Below, piece after piece: positions 11,640 to 22,869 of a DNA stretch of 64,000 nt. A program made the translations under genes and the position numbers. The number at the start of each line of letters is the position of its first letter. Position 1 is the first letter of the stretch. Source of the stretch: Undaria pinnatifida. Taxonomy: Eukaryota; Sar; Phaeophyceae; Laminariales; Alariaceae. The stretch spans positions 14,407,665-14,471,664 of the forward strand of contig JABAKD010000013.1 of NCBI GenBank assembly GCA_012845835.1, written 5' to 3'. The notes under the pieces are model-generated. The model did no database searches and was not told the DNA's origin. It worked only from the letters and a program-made list of their open reading frames with translations.

Positions 11640-11990
11640 AGCAAAAAATTGGAAATGATGCCAACTTGGAAATAATAAATGTTATCCCATGTGTTTTGTT
11701 TGTTCAAGCTCTCTGCATAAATATTCCAAGATCCAAGAATAGCTCGGCCGTATGCCGCCCAAAATACAAGAAAAAGCTTGCCCACTTCTCGCTTGTCTCG
11801 CTCAGCCAACGTACCCGATCCCGGCCAGGTGCGGAACGGATACGGCAGGGCGAGGGGCGTTTGAGCCGCCCCCCGAGGACGGCGTTTGAACGAAGCTATT
11901 TGATCGAGAATTCCAGTTCCGAGAATCGCATACTGAGGCCAAGACGGAAAAACTACTGACCCAATCCCTCCAAAAAGAATGATCATATAT
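11640..11990 (+). repeat. dispersed repeat R2, copy 1
   Basis: Shares blocks AATAGCTCGGCCGTATGCCG, CTTCTCGCTTGTCTCGCTCA, CGGCAGGGCGAGG and CCCCGAAGACGG-like sequence with 17,970-18,255, 19,690-20,000, 20,165-20,430 and 21,725-22,035. It ends with a conserved GAATTCCAGTTCC segment. Non-coding. Confidence 0.7.
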
Positions 11991-12039
11991 ATTTCCTCCA
12001 ACGCCCCCTCTTTTCCCACCACCCGCACGATCGCCTAGA

Positions 12040-13150
12040 CCTAGCAGCACGCGTATAACAAGCCCCTACATATCTTTGATCTCACAGCCGGAGTGTATTT
12101 GAATATTATATGTGACCTAAACCTCGTAAAAAATCTTCCCCCCTCCCCCCCCCCCCCATCTCGCTCTGCATTGCTCAAACGCCCCTTCTAATATCGAAAT
12201 CCGCCACATTAATAAACACTTCACGCACAGGATATCACCTCATTATCTTTCTAGAGCTATCCATGCCGCTGCCTCCCCCCCCCCCCCCGCCCCGAACGCC
12301 TCCTTTTTCCCCACCACCCGCACCATCGCCTAGACCTAGCACCACACGTATAACAAACCCTTACATCTACGCCGCGTAAAGCACTTCTGTCCCCCCCCCC
12401 CCCCCCCCCCCCTCCTCGCCCCCACCCCCCACCTCCCCACCCCCCCACCCCCCCACCCCATCCCACCCCCACCCCCTCGAACACTCCGCCCTCTACTCAC
12501 TGATTGTACGACTTACCCCAGGATATACATGATAAACTGATGCATTCTTTCCAAAACCGTCACATTTATCCCCTCAAAATAATGTATAGTTTCCACGCAC
12601 AGATTGAGCTGCCCCACCCGCCCCACCCCCGCCCCAACACCCCCCCTATGATAAACTGGTGCCCTTTTTTTTTCCCAAAACCGTCAGATTTATCCCCTTG
12701 AAGGGTTTATAGCTTCCACGCACAAATTTCCCGCCCGTCCGCCCCCCACCCAGACCCCCCCCCCCCCCCTCTTGGCCCCCCCTCCAACCCCGCTCGCTTT
12801 TGATCAAAACCAGGCCCCCACGTCCTTCAAAACTCCGCCCTCCCCTCACCGGTTATTCGACTTACAGGATTCACTCTGTGATAAACTGATGCATTTCCTT
12901 CTACAGCTGTCAGATTTTGCCCCCCTCAGAAACGGGTTTTATAGTTTCCGCGCACAGACTGACTAACATCACCCTGTTGACCCTGATAGCTACACTGTAG
13001 TTGTAAGGGGAGTCGCCGACCTATATCCTTAATGAGGACACACAACCCGTAATACGCGCGATCGGAGTATCACACAGCTTGCAAAGATGAGTTTCGACAA
13101 AATATTCGATCTCACAGCGGGAGTGTATTTAAATTTATTAATATATATTT
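12040..13150 (+). repeat. C-rich composite satellite array 1 (ends in R3)
   Basis: Long C-runs alternate with recurring blocks: CACCATCGCCTAGACCTAGC, CACGCGTATAGCAAACCC, TAGTTTCCACGCACAGATTG and GATAAACTGATGCATT. The 3' part (about 12,880-13,150) is the R3 block: ACAGCTGTCAGATTTTG, GGGGAGTCGCCGACC, ACGCGCGATCGGAGTATCAC, ending GATCTCACAGC and an AT-rich tail. The same blocks recur at six other places in the window. Apparent proline-rich frames are artefacts of the C-runs. Confidence 0.8.
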
Positions 13151-13445
13151 GCGCATATATGTGCGCTGCTCGATAACCTGTTCCTGACCGTCGGTATACT
13201 ACACAATCTTCGAGCCGCGTCCCCTCTGTATCAGGTGTGTGCGGAATTTTATTTGTCGTTTTCAAGCAAGCGGTTGCGTTGACATATACTACCTGGCGTG
13301 ATGTAAAGAAAAGGAACACCACTCAGCGATCATCTACTACACGCTAGGGCATGTTTTCATGAGCACCACTAACAAGAGCACCAGATATGGACGCGACATC
13401 TACAGGACCACAACATCTTCGACGACAGTGGGGAGAAAACTGGGC
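13151..13445 (+). repeat. dispersed repeat R9, copy 1
   Basis: Matches 52,868-53,240 through GCTCGATAACCT, CTGACCGTCGGT, GAGCACCACTAA and GGACGCGACAT blocks. Both copies precede unrelated DNA. Non-coding. Confidence 0.55.
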
Positions 13446-14090
13446 GTATAATCGTACACTAGATAATGACAATTTCAATGTGAAAAAGAAGTACAGACAG
13501 TTATGTTATCACTGCGGTAGACCACACTACCAACGTATTACGCAGGGTATTCGTGCCTCCGGCCGTTTGCATGATCGCCTGAAAACCTCTACCAAACGAA
13601 GTAGCACATGCCTAACGAAGTAACGTCACCCTCGCGTTCAATATTGGTGTCATCGCATGCCCATGTCACCTCGCTTGGTGTATTTGTAAGATGTATCTCT
13701 GTCTTAGAGTTGGCGACCTCAGAGCCCCACATCGGCACGGCAAAAATCATAGGCGTAAAATCATATATGTAAGACAATAATAATGTGAAAAAAAGGAGGT
13801 ACAGACAGATATGTTAAAATTGCGGTAAACCGCACTACCAACTCATTAAGTAAGGTATTCCGTTCATGCCGTCAGCATGATCGCCTCCCAACCTATGCCA
13901 AGCGAAGTATGACTAACGAAGTAACGTAATTGAGCGCTTGGACACTAAGCGTTCCTTTCAAAACACTAACGATTCGCATTTCTCCCTTTCGTTCTCAATG
14001 GCGGTGACATTGCATGCTCACATCACCTCGCCTGTTGTATTTGGCAATATGTACCTCTTTCTTATAATTGGCGATGTCGGAAAGTAATGA
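13446..14090 (+). repeat. two-unit tandem duplication R10
   Basis: Two diverged units of roughly 310-330 bp (about 13,446-13,750 and 13,752-14,090). Shared blocks include GTACAGACAG, TGCGGTA-ACC, CGCATGATCGCCT-like sequence, CTAACGAAGTAACGT and ATTGGCGA. No gene is evident in either unit. Confidence 0.65.
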
Positions 14091-14249
14091 TATCCACATG
14101 ATTGTACCTATCGATTGAAATGTTCTATCTTTCGATCCATGTACGATAACAAATTATAAGCTTTTAACACGTTGTTTACTTCACCTAAGAACTGGGTTGC
14201 ATACTCCATGTAACATCAAACATTCTAGAAAAATAAACATTACCAGGCG

Positions 14250-15565
14250 GGTGATATAAAGAGGTGTCTTCTTGCTGCAACCGTCAGATTCGTCCCCTTC
14301 AATGGTCTATAGTTCCCGCGCACATATTGAAATGCTCGCCTCCCCGCCCCCCCCCCCCCCGATCCCTCTTGTTCAAACGCTCCACCTGAAATCAAAATCT
14401 ACCAGACAGAGTAGTGAACACTACCAGCGAGCTGATATCATCTCATATCCATCTAGCCATCCATGCCGTAGCTCCAACTCATATCCGCGCTTCCCCCCCC
14501 CCATTTTGTTCCCCGCCCAGTTCGTTCAAATGCCCAACTTACAATCGAAATCGGCCAGAGTAATAAACACTTCTAAGCAATTGATATAACGTCATTATCT
14601 TTCTAGCCATCCATGACGTAGCTTTCATTCATCCCCCCTCGCCCCCTCCTTCCCCACACCCCGCACGATCGCCTAGACCCAGCACTGCGCGCATAGCAAG
14701 CCCCTACATATATGATTAATACGCGTGATCGGAGGATCACACACAACGTTGCGAACATCAGTGTCGACCAAAGTCTTGATCTCATAGCTGGAGTGTATTT
14801 CAATATTATATGTGACCTAAACCTCTTGAAACCCCCCCCGCGCATTTTTTTTTTTTTTTTTTTTCGTCGCTTTCTCTTGCTTCAACGCCCCACCTAAATA
14901 TCAAAATCCGCCAGAGTCATAAAACACTTCCACGCCCTGGATATCGCCTCGTTATCGTTTTAGAGCCGTCCATGCCGCTGCTGCAATTCCCACTAACCCC
15001 CGCCCCCAACGCCCCCTCCTTCCCCACCACCCGCACCATCGTCTAGACCTAGAACCACGCGTATAGCAAACCCTTACATCTATGCGACCTAAAGCCCTCC
15101 CCCCCCGCCCCCCGCTCCCCCCGCCACATTCCCCCCCCCTCCCCCACAATAAGGATTTATAGTTTCCACGCACAAATTAACCTGCCCCACCCGTCCCCTT
15201 CCCCCCCCTCCCCCCCTCCCGCCCCCCTTTTGATCAAAATCAGCCCCCCACGCCCTTAAAAACTCCGCCTTCCCCTCACCGGTTGTTCGACTTACAGGAT
15301 TCACTTGATAAACCGATGCATTTCCTTCCACAGCTGTCAGATTTTGTCCCCCTCAGAAACGGGTTTTATAGTTTCCGCGCACAGACTGCCTAACATCACC
15401 CTGTTGACCCTGATAGCTACACTGTAGTTGCAAGGGGAGTCGCCGACCTATATCACACACAACCCGTAATACGCGCGATCGGAGTATCACACACAGCTTG
15501 CAAAGATGAGTTTCGACAAAATATTCGATCTCACAGCTGGAGTGTATTTTAATTTTTATAATAAT
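14250..15565 (+). repeat. C-rich composite satellite array 2 (ends in R3)
   Basis: Same blocks as array 1, in the same order, with a T-run at 14,847-14,864. The R3 block (15,305-15,565) is close to the copies at 12,880 and 38,885. 14,091-14,249 before it shows nothing recognisable. Confidence 0.8.
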
Positions 15566-15592
15566 ATATATTTATATATATGCAAGGGCTCC

Positions 15593-15624
15593 GCATGGGT
15601 GCCGGCATACGCCGGCACCCATGC
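15593..15624. other. perfect 14-bp hairpin
   Basis: GCATGGGTGCCGGC, a 4-base loop ATAC, then the exact reverse complement. It is GC-rich inside an AT-rich stretch directly after an R3 end. Function unknown. It resembles bacterial intergenic palindromes more than its surroundings do. Confidence 0.85.
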
Positions 15625-15659
15625 TTCGGGTAGGGCAGGGCAGCACTTCGAATTGTTCG

Positions 15660-16088
15660 ATTCAATACTTGGTAGAGTAAAAAAAATCACCACATACAAT
15701 CATAATCTGCGCGTACAGTGTGTAAGGTAATGCAAAGAGTTCGATATAGACTAACAATCATAACAATGTACTACTAATAATAGCTACCGTTTGTTGTGTG
15801 AATCCGATTCCGAGCTTCATTCATCAGATTTCGATCGGATAAATCCGAGCACACGCCGACTGACCCCTGTAGTCTGGCGACGAAACGTGTCGAGTGCGTT
15901 TCTTATGATAGTTTTACTCGATCAAGCATCCGGGGCCAGTAAGGTGACTGACCATGTCCGCTGCGTGTGATTAGAGAGGTTGTACATGGACCTTTTTGCA
16001 TACTACAACAGCAGTCAGTCCAGATCGAGTCGATCGGTGCAACTGGCTTGGGTATCGTATTATTACAGCAGCAGTAATACACTTCACT
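15660..16088. other. no gene seen
   Basis: Intervening DNA without recognisable coding or repeat structure. Confidence 0.35.
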
Positions 16089-16463
16089 TCTTTTCTTTTT
16101 CCCATCCCATTTATTGTGATGCTCGCATTACTCTTGCCTTCCCAATGCAGCAGTATATCTTAGACCCGAGGTCATATAGCGGGCTCCCCTCCCCCCTCCC
16201 CACTACGGCACCTGCCCTAATTTTTATTGCGAGAATAATTCAGCATTTTCTTCCCTCGTCGGTTCGCGTCGATATATATGTACCTACCCACGCTGCTAGG
16301 CGATTTTAGCAATTAGTTGATCCTTTTTTTCCCATTTATTTCTGCGAATAGATGAAAAAGCCAACAAAGCTCACAACGGTGGTTATTTAACTCAAGGACG
16401 AACGCTAGTATTAAGAGTAGTAGTATTGGAATGTAACCCCACTAGACCACCGGGGCGACCGGC
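16089..16463 (-). mobile_element. SINE S2, copy 1
   Basis: In sense (minus) it begins with a tRNA-like head, GGTCGCCCCGGTGGTCTAGT, containing an A-box-like TGGTCTAGTGG. A degenerate B-box follows near 16,385. It ends in an A-rich tail (the T-run at 16,090-16,100). It is collinear with 25,258-25,595. SINEs are copied by a partner LINE after Pol III transcription. Confidence 0.7.
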
Positions 16464-16478
16464 TCTTTATCACTCACT

Positions 16479-16782
16479 GCCCCGGTGGCGTATCAGGTTA
16501 TATCCTCGAGCCTGGTATAGGTCAGCTTCGTGAGTTTGAGTGCCCCCGAGTGCGTACTCGTACGATTTTTCGTCTTGTACATTAATAATTGACTTGCAGA
16601 AAGCGCGAGAGCGTGAGTTAGCAACACTCGATGAAAAATCAACGATCGGTGGGTGCTGAACCCTATGCGCCAAAAACAATGAAGGCAATAACCGGGGGGG
16701 GGAAGGGAAGGACGACACCTGTAACCACGGCTTGTATGTCCAGAAGCTGGAAAGTAGAAGTGTGCCATAAAAGAAAAAAAAA
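16479..16782 (+). mobile_element. SINE S1, copy 1
   Basis: tRNA-derived head with A-box TGGCGTATCAGG (16,486-16,497) and a decayed B-box (TGAGTTTGAGTGCC, 16,531-16,544). A body follows with GCGCGAGAGCGTGAGTTAGC and CCTATGCGCC, and an A-rich tail at 16,772-16,782. It is collinear with the minus copy at 61,395-61,697. It lies between S2 and R1, which are directly adjacent in the other locus at 25,595-25,610, so it was probably inserted there. Confidence 0.8.
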
Positions 16783-16785
16783 TCC

Positions 16786-17400
16786 CTAGAAGAGATGATC
16801 AATCAGCAATTCAGCAGCAATAAGGAGCACGTCGAGTACGAAGCAACACAAACTTATTTGTCAGTTACGTACCAACACACGACCGCTTGCACTTGACCGG
16901 CAAACGATAACAGCAACGGAGTCAGGGACCACAGCAATAACAAAGCACGCCATCCTACTGTCTACTTACCACCACCTTCGTGTGGCGCAGCTTAACAACA
17001 GGACGAGGAACTTGTTCATAATACAACCCTCGAGGACCCGGGGACGCAGCCACTCGCAATGCTGCTGTGAGGCTTTTCCTGGTGCAGTAGTCGTAGTCAC
17101 TACCACGTCCTCCTCGTTTAGTCATGCGCTTGTCACGTCTATATCCATATATGTACGTGTACCTACCGAAATTCAATAACCAAATGCACTACTATGATCC
17201 ATACAGTAGTACCATGTTTTTTTTTTTACAGTAATTTTATTTTCTGTTTTGGCATAAAATATTATGCCAATTTGGAAGTAATGTCTTGCCAAGTTTATTT
17301 CATCAAACTCTCCATACATCAGAATCCGAAGAATAACTAACTGGAGAGTACTGTTCAAAATACAAACTTTTGCGCGCTTCTCGCTTGGACGGCGGCCTTC
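16786..17400 (+). repeat. dispersed repeat R1, copy 2
   Basis: Starts GATGATCAATCAGC after the S1 tail and follows copy 1 through GGGGACGCAGCCACTCG and CTACCGAAATTCAATAA to the AACTTTTGCGCGCTTCTCGC end block. It is shorter than copy 1 because of internal deletions. Confidence 0.72.
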
Positions 17401-17460
17401 GAACAAAGTGATTTGACCGAGAAATGCTACAGCACTGCCCACTTAGCTATACTTAATCGC

Positions 17461-17490
17461 TTGACTCAGTAGCTCAGTGGGTAGAGCTAC
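17461..17490 (+). other. tRNA-like A-box fragment
   Basis: AGTAGCTCAGTGGGTAGAGC matches the 5' part of many tRNAs including the A-box, but no matching acceptor, anticodon or B-box follows. Read as a SINE or tRNA-pseudogene fragment. Confidence 0.55.
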
Positions 17491-17514
17491 TACATATATA
17501 TATGCTAAACTACC

Positions 17515-17665
17515 AAAATAACCATTCATAATGTTATCAGCGCGCACGCTTAAGAAAGACAAATATGAAGTCGGTAAGAATAGTACGCACGACACACAGC
17601 ACTACCCACTGCTGTCACTTGACTCAGCAACACTCACATGAGTGGGTTAAAACAACCAAATTATG
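17515..17665 (-). mobile_element. SINE S3, copy 1 (degenerate)
   Basis: Minus-strand tRNA-like head with CAGTGGGTAGTGCTG and GTGCGTACTATTCTTACC, aligned to S3 copy 2 at 17,770-17,905 through the shared CGACACAC, GCGCGC and CCATTCA blocks. Confidence 0.5.
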
Positions 17666-17769
17666 TTTCCCAGTTCGTTATTTAATTATCACCGACTTTG
17701 TAAGAGCGATTTCCGGAGCTACCCTCTCTCGACGTACAACAGTTAGTCGTACTCAGAAGAACACTAACA

Positions 17770-17905
17770 AATATCAAAACCATTCACAAACGTCTCCAGC
17801 GCGCGCGATCCTGAATACCAAGTATGATCTGGGTGAGAATCGTACTCACGACACATCTTTCGTTGGTTATATAGCGCTATACCACTGAGCCGAAAGGCCA
17901 CGACA
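17770..17905 (-). mobile_element. SINE S3, copy 2
   Basis: In sense: GGCTCAGTGGTATAGCG (A-box-like) and, about 45 bases on, GAGTACGATTCTCACC (B-box-like), a tRNA-derived promoter layout. It lacks a cloverleaf with proper stems throughout, so it is not called a tRNA gene. A diverged neighbour copy lies at 17,515-17,665. Confidence 0.6.
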
Positions 17906-17969
17906 CACAGCAGTAGTAGCTACGATAGGGCGTGCGCTTGTAGGCGGCCATACAAAAAAGCATCGTCGG

Positions 17970-18255
17970 GAAGTAATTTAGATGCCAATTTGGAATTGTT
18001 GTCCCTTATTTGTTCGTTCAAGCCCTACATATATATGCCAAGATTCAAGAATAGCTCGGCCGTATACCGCCCAAATTTGAAATTAAAGCGCACTTCTCGC
18101 TTGTCTCACCCAGCGTGTATCCGCGTTCACGTTGAGGTGTGGAACGGATACGGCAGGGCGAGGGACGTTGAAGCCGCCCCCCGAAGACGGCTCTCGAACG
18201 AAGCTATTTGACCGAGAGTTCCAGTTCCACGAATCGCATACGGAGGCCGAGATTT
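17970..18255 (+). repeat. dispersed repeat R2, copy 2
   Basis: Same blocks as 11,640-11,990, including AATAGCTCGGCCGTATACCG, CGGCAGGGCGAGG and TATTTGACCGAGAG. Confidence 0.7.
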
Positions 18256-19620
18256 GTTCGTCTTGCAGCCCTTGTAATCTTGCATCGCATTCTTCACCAC
18301 AACTACTCGCTCTTTCTCGTATTTTACTCGTTCAAGCCCTGCAGACGTCAAGCGATACAACCACAATTTGGCTAGTTACCTGCATAATAGGTCGCGCAAA
18401 AAAACTTGGCCTATTGGGTCAAAGCCTACTAACTAAGCTTGCAATAATTTACGCGGTCGCATTTCGGCTGGTCATTGGCATCATGTCCGTTATCTAGGGA
18501 TTTTTTATTTGTTTGTGAAGGGTGTCTAATTATGCTTCCTAAATAATTTTTGTATCTCCGCCTTCGTTGCCGGCCGTCGGGAACTTTTCGCAGATGTCGT
18601 AGTATGCACGTTCTTCTACGAAAAGCACGTCATCGCTCACGCGTTATTTGTTTATTGCTTTTGTAGGTTGTCCATTGTTGTTGTACGTTGTTGTTGGCGC
18701 GTATCCTATTAATATTTTATCAGATATATTTTTTTCATGTGCGTATTCACCCGACGAAGTTATACACATTTTTCACAACTCATCCTGCAGAAGCTATTTG
18801 CGTAATAAGATCGCGCAAAAGAACGTTTTTGAACCTATCTATATCAGATTGACGTGCAGACCAAGCACGCTCAAAATGAGAAACATTTCAACAGCACCAA
18901 ACGCAATAATAGGGCGATCTACTATTGGTAACACGCGTTCTTCTGGATGTATCATGTTCGTCTTGCAGCCTTTATAATATTCTTGCATCGAATTCTTCAC
19001 AACTTTCCCGTGTTTTATTCGTTCAAGCCCTGCAGACGTCAAGCAAACCAACCGCAATTTGGCTAGTTACTTGCATAATAGGTCGCATAAAAAACCTTGG
19101 CATAATAGGTCAAAGCCTACTAACTAAGCTCGCAATGATTTACGTGGTTGCAATTCGGCTGGTCATTTGCATCATGTACGTTATCTAGCGATTTTTTTAT
19201 TTGTCTGTGAAGGGTGTCCGTCTAAATATGCTTCCTAAATAAGTTTTGTATCCCCGCCTTCGTTGCCGGCCGTAGGGAACCTTTCGCAGATGTCATAGCA
19301 TGTACATTCGTCTACGAAAAGCACGCCATCGCTCGCGCGTTATTTGTTTACTTTGTAGGTTGTCCATTGTTCTTGTACGTTGTTGTTGGCGCGTACCCAA
19401 TGAATATTTTATCAGATACTATTTTGTCATGTGCGTATTCACCCGACGAAGTTATATACATTCTTCACTTGTACAACTGCTGCTGACGATTTTGAGCCGA
19501 TATCAGGTTGACGTGCAGACCAAGCACGCTCGAAATGAGAAACACTTCAACAGCACCAAACGCAAAAATATAAAAATACAAATTAGAGTGATCTACTTTT
19601 ACTGGTATTATAACACGCGC
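18256..19620 (+). repeat. tandem duplication R7, two units of about 700 bp
   Basis: Unit 1 (about 18,250-18,955) and unit 2 (about 18,956-19,620) share GTTCGTCTTGCAGCC, TTTGGCTAGTTAC, GTCAAAGCCTACTAACTAAG, TTCGTTGCCGGCCGT and GTGCGTATTCACCCGACGAA in order. A third fragment lies at 24,285-24,380. Short frames in them are not conserved between units, so I see no gene. Confidence 0.8.
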
Positions 19621-20450
19621 TCAAGCCCTGCAGACGTCAAGCAAAATAAACGCTCGAGAGTATACCACCGCAAAATTCAAAACTTTAGCAACTACCTACC
19701 GTTTGGAAATGATGCCAATTTTGGAAATTATCCAGACGCTGCAGACGTTATTATAAGATAGAACCGAAGTCGCAAGACCACCTCATCAAAATACAATATT
19801 TTTGCAACTTCTCCCTCGTCCGGCTCAGCATCCACCCGCGTTCACGTCGAGGTGCCCGACGGGTAAGGAAGGGCGAGGGGCGTTGAAGCCGCCCCCCGAA
19901 GACTTTTACGCGTTGGAGCGGCCCCCCGAAGACTTTTACGCGTTGGAGCCGCCCCCTGAAGATTTTTTACGTGTTTCATTCGTTCAAGCCCTGCAGACGT
20001 CAACCAAAACAAACAAACGCTCAAGCCCTGCACACGGCAAGCAAAAGAAACAAAAATACGGACTAGAGCGATCTACTACTGGTATTATAACACGCGCTCA
20101 AGCCCTGCAGACGTCAAGCAAGACAAACGCTCGAGAGAATACCACGGCAAAATTCGAAACTTTACCAACTATCCACCGTTTGGGAATGATGCCAATTTTG
20201 GAAATTATCCAAACGCTGCAGACGTTATTATAAGATACAACCAAAGTCGCAAGATTACCTCCTCAAAATACAATATATTTGCAACTTCTCCCTTTCTCAC
20301 TCAGCATCAATCGGCGTTCACGTCAAGGTGCCCAACGGATAAGGAAGGGCGAGGGGCGTTGAAGCCGCCCCCCGAAGACTTTTACGTGTTTCATTCGTTC
20401 AAGCCCTGCAGACGTCAAGCAAAACAAACGCTCGAGAGCATGCCACAGCA
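19621..20450 (+). repeat. tandem duplication of an R2-bearing unit
   Basis: Two units (about 19,605-20,085 and 20,086-20,450) share CAAGCCCTGCAGACGTCAAG, AATGATGCCAATTTTGG and the R2 core. Unit 1 holds an internal triplet of a 30-bp repeat (CCCCGAAGACTTTTACGCG, about 19,890-19,975). Confidence 0.8.
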
Positions 20451-21724
20451 AAATTCAAAACATTATGTGGTAAGAAGTTCATAGTTCGGTGATTGATAGT
20501 AGCAAGGAGTCTGACATACGGAATAGCATTAGGATCGGCAGTTTAGGTCGGCAGAACAAAACAAGGAACGTGCTGAGTTCCTGTCGACAATCTTGGTACG
20601 TACGCAGATATTTATGAGAAGTGGCGCGAGATTCATTTTGCGTACGTGGCGGCTGAATAAGAAGAGAAGGAGATTCGGAAATCAGATAGAATAGGACCGT
20701 TTGTGTGAGAAGAGCACGATCTTGAGCTGACGAATATTGATTTTTGGTTGCAAGAGGCAGAAAGAAATGTCGCCAAGACAAGGTTCATGGTGTTGTAGAG
20801 GGTCGGTTGAAGTGATAACAGTGAGTAAGAATTATGTTTTGTATAAACGTGAGCTGAAACGGTACTATAAGGATACTGGGGTGTACAAAAACGAGCGGAC
20901 GAAGTAGTGGAATAATTAAGAGCACAATGACTGGTTTGCGGTTGAGAAGCATGTCAAGTTGTGGGTTTTTGGGGGCCGAGACTGTGGTTAAAAGTTTGGT
21001 CCGAGGGCCTGAAGATGAAAATTCGAGATACGTGATTGGTCAGAATTAACAGTGAATTAGAGAGTTAACATTTAGCAGCTTGTTATACGAAAGTTTTGAG
21101 CTGATTCCCCCCCCCCCGGGATCAGAGCGTCTGAAACACCGGGTCCAGCAGCACCATCGTCGGCAGCGATCGAGGTAGAAGTTCGTCGGCATTGATCGAG
21201 GTAGAAGCAGCGAGGTCGAAGAATCTAGGGTTGACTCAAGCGGCGTACAGCAGAAGAGTGAGGGCTGTCGACAGAGGAGATAAGGCAAGGCAGTGTTGTT
21301 GTGTGTTTGCGTGGGTTGGTTGGAGTTCAGGAGGGACTTGACAAGCACACTGTGAGGCAAAGGAACATCGGAAAATATAGGCTGACCTTACCATCATCAT
21401 CGTGACTGCAAGACGTCGAACCTGACCCGGAAATCAAAGAGTTATTGAACCAAACGACTAGTGAGAGGCTGTGTTGTGCTTCGTTAGAGGGCAAAGTAAT
21501 CCCTCGGGAGCTAGATTCCCCCTAAAGTAAAGGTGATCACCGGGCCATAATCCAAAAGTTGATTCGTCCGGAGCAAAACAAAGAAAGCTGTTGATCTGCC
21601 ATTGTTTTGAGAACAAGAGTAGATCCTGTTGGGTGTGCGCAGACGTAGCGGCGACTGTTCTGTTTAGCACATCAGCTGAGCCTCTTCACCCGTGGTTCCA
21701 CTGTTTGGTTAGTATAACAATTAG
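20451..21724. other. no gene seen
   Basis: About 1.3 kb with no copy elsewhere in the window that I can see. It contains a small two-fold repeat GATCGAGGTAGAAG at 21,167-21,205. Minus-strand frames of 70-104 codons show no recognisable motif. Confidence 0.4.
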
Positions 21725-22035
21725 TAACTACCGTTTGGAAATGATGCCAGTTTTGTAAATAACCTAGGCGCTGCAGACATTAAGATACAACCAAAATTTC
21801 CTCAATTCCTCCTCGAAATGCGATATTTTTGCAACTTCTCGCTTGTCTCGCTCGGCATCCGTCCGCGTACACGACGATGTGCGTAACGGACACGGCAGGG
21901 CGAGGGGCGTTGGAGCCGGCCCCCGAAGCCGGTGCTCGAACGAAACTATTTGACCGAGAATTCCAGTTCCGCGAATCGCACACTTAGGCCGAGACGAAAA
22001 AAAACTTCTGACCGAATCCCTGAAACAAAGAATGA
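21725..22035 (+). repeat. dispersed repeat R2, copy 5
   Basis: Includes GGAAATGATGCCAGTTTTG, CTTCTCGCTTGTCTCGCTC, CACGGCAGGGCGAGG and CGAGAATTCCAGTTCCGCG, close to the copy at 11,640. Confidence 0.7.
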
Positions 22036-22074
22036 TCGTATATATATATGTATTTATGTATATTTTTATCCTAC

Positions 22075-22230
22075 AGCGGGTAGGGAAAGATAAAGCATAA
22101 TGAGCTCACCACACTTTCGTGTATTTTCATACACGTCGTGTGTCGATTTTACTCAATTGCATTCGCTATTCAGCGCTAGCTGGCGTGTCCTTCGATCCCC
22201 ATTATAGCGATAGCATGAGCTGTCCCTATC
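22075..22230 (+). repeat. dispersed repeat R8, copy 1
   Basis: Matches 51,745-51,900 through AGCTCACCACACTT, GTATTTTCATAC, CAGCGCTAGCTG and TATAGCGATAGC. The TAGCGATAGC end block suggests a conserved terminus. Confidence 0.6.
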
Positions 22231-22317
22231 GGCGGTCCCCGTTACTACCCCGGCTAATATACCACTCACTTTGGTTTGCTTATTTTCTCTGGCGAGGCGA
22301 GTATATTTTTCCACTCA

Positions 22318-22386
22318 CTCCAGAGTGAAAGGAGCCTGGAGCCTATCTTGTGACCACCGACCTGATTATGCGAGAACAACAACACA
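22318..22386 (+). repeat. T1 repeat, 3' end fragment
   Basis: GGAGCCTATCTTGTGACCAC, then GATTATGCGAG and AACAACAACAC, a shortened version of the T1 3' end seen many times from 39 to 55 kb. Confidence 0.6.
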
Positions 22387-22648
22387 GCAGCATTATTAAT
22401 GGTAGTAGTCATAAATGGGTAGACAACCGTATAATAGCGCCGATGAAATTAATACTTATTAACACGGCGGGACCCGATTTGTTTTTTCCGGCAGCTCACA
22501 CGCCAAATTATTAATGATTCGACTTCGGGATTCCCGACAGGGGGACCGTTCCCTCCCCAAAACGACATACTAAATCCTATACAAAACCATGCGCACAATC
22601 TGACGAGGGTACGCGTGGTAACCAAGGCACCGGTCGGTACGGGTATAT

Positions 22649-22805
22649 AGTCGGGAAATCGTTCAGGGAACATGGTCGAGAATCAGTCGGCAACATAGTC
22701 GGGAAAAGGGTCGGGAACACAGTCGGGAAATCGGTCGGGAATGTACTCGGGAAATGGCCGGAAGATGCAGTCCGGAATGGTTGGGAACACGATCGGGAAC
22801 GCGGC
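22649..22805 (+). repeat. degenerate GTCGGGAA minisatellite
   Basis: Nine or so units of 15-18 bp built on GTCGGGAAC/A. The minus-strand frame therefore reads FPT/FPD repeats, which is not evidence of a protein. Confidence 0.75.
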
Positions 22806-22869
22806 TGGCGACGACAACGGTTGAAAACAGGAAAATTATACAGAGTGCTATTTGCCAATTGCTCAAACG

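Noticed and set aside
11285-12028. Minus-strand open frame of 247 codons with hydrophobic parts
   Set aside because: Its N-terminal half is the reverse of dispersed repeat R2, and the same readings appear at other R2 copies with stops. No domain.
12257-15331. Gly-rich and Pro-rich proteins in the 12-15 kb arrays
   Set aside because: Artefacts of C-runs. Frames shift between copies of the same array.
17460-17905. Functional tRNA genes
   Set aside because: A- and B-box-like strings are present but no complete cloverleaf with paired acceptor stem and anticodon loop. The two minus-strand copies align to each other as a SINE family.
22577-22858. FPT-repeat protein
   Set aside because: A reading of the degenerate GTCGGGAA minisatellite, in two frames at once.
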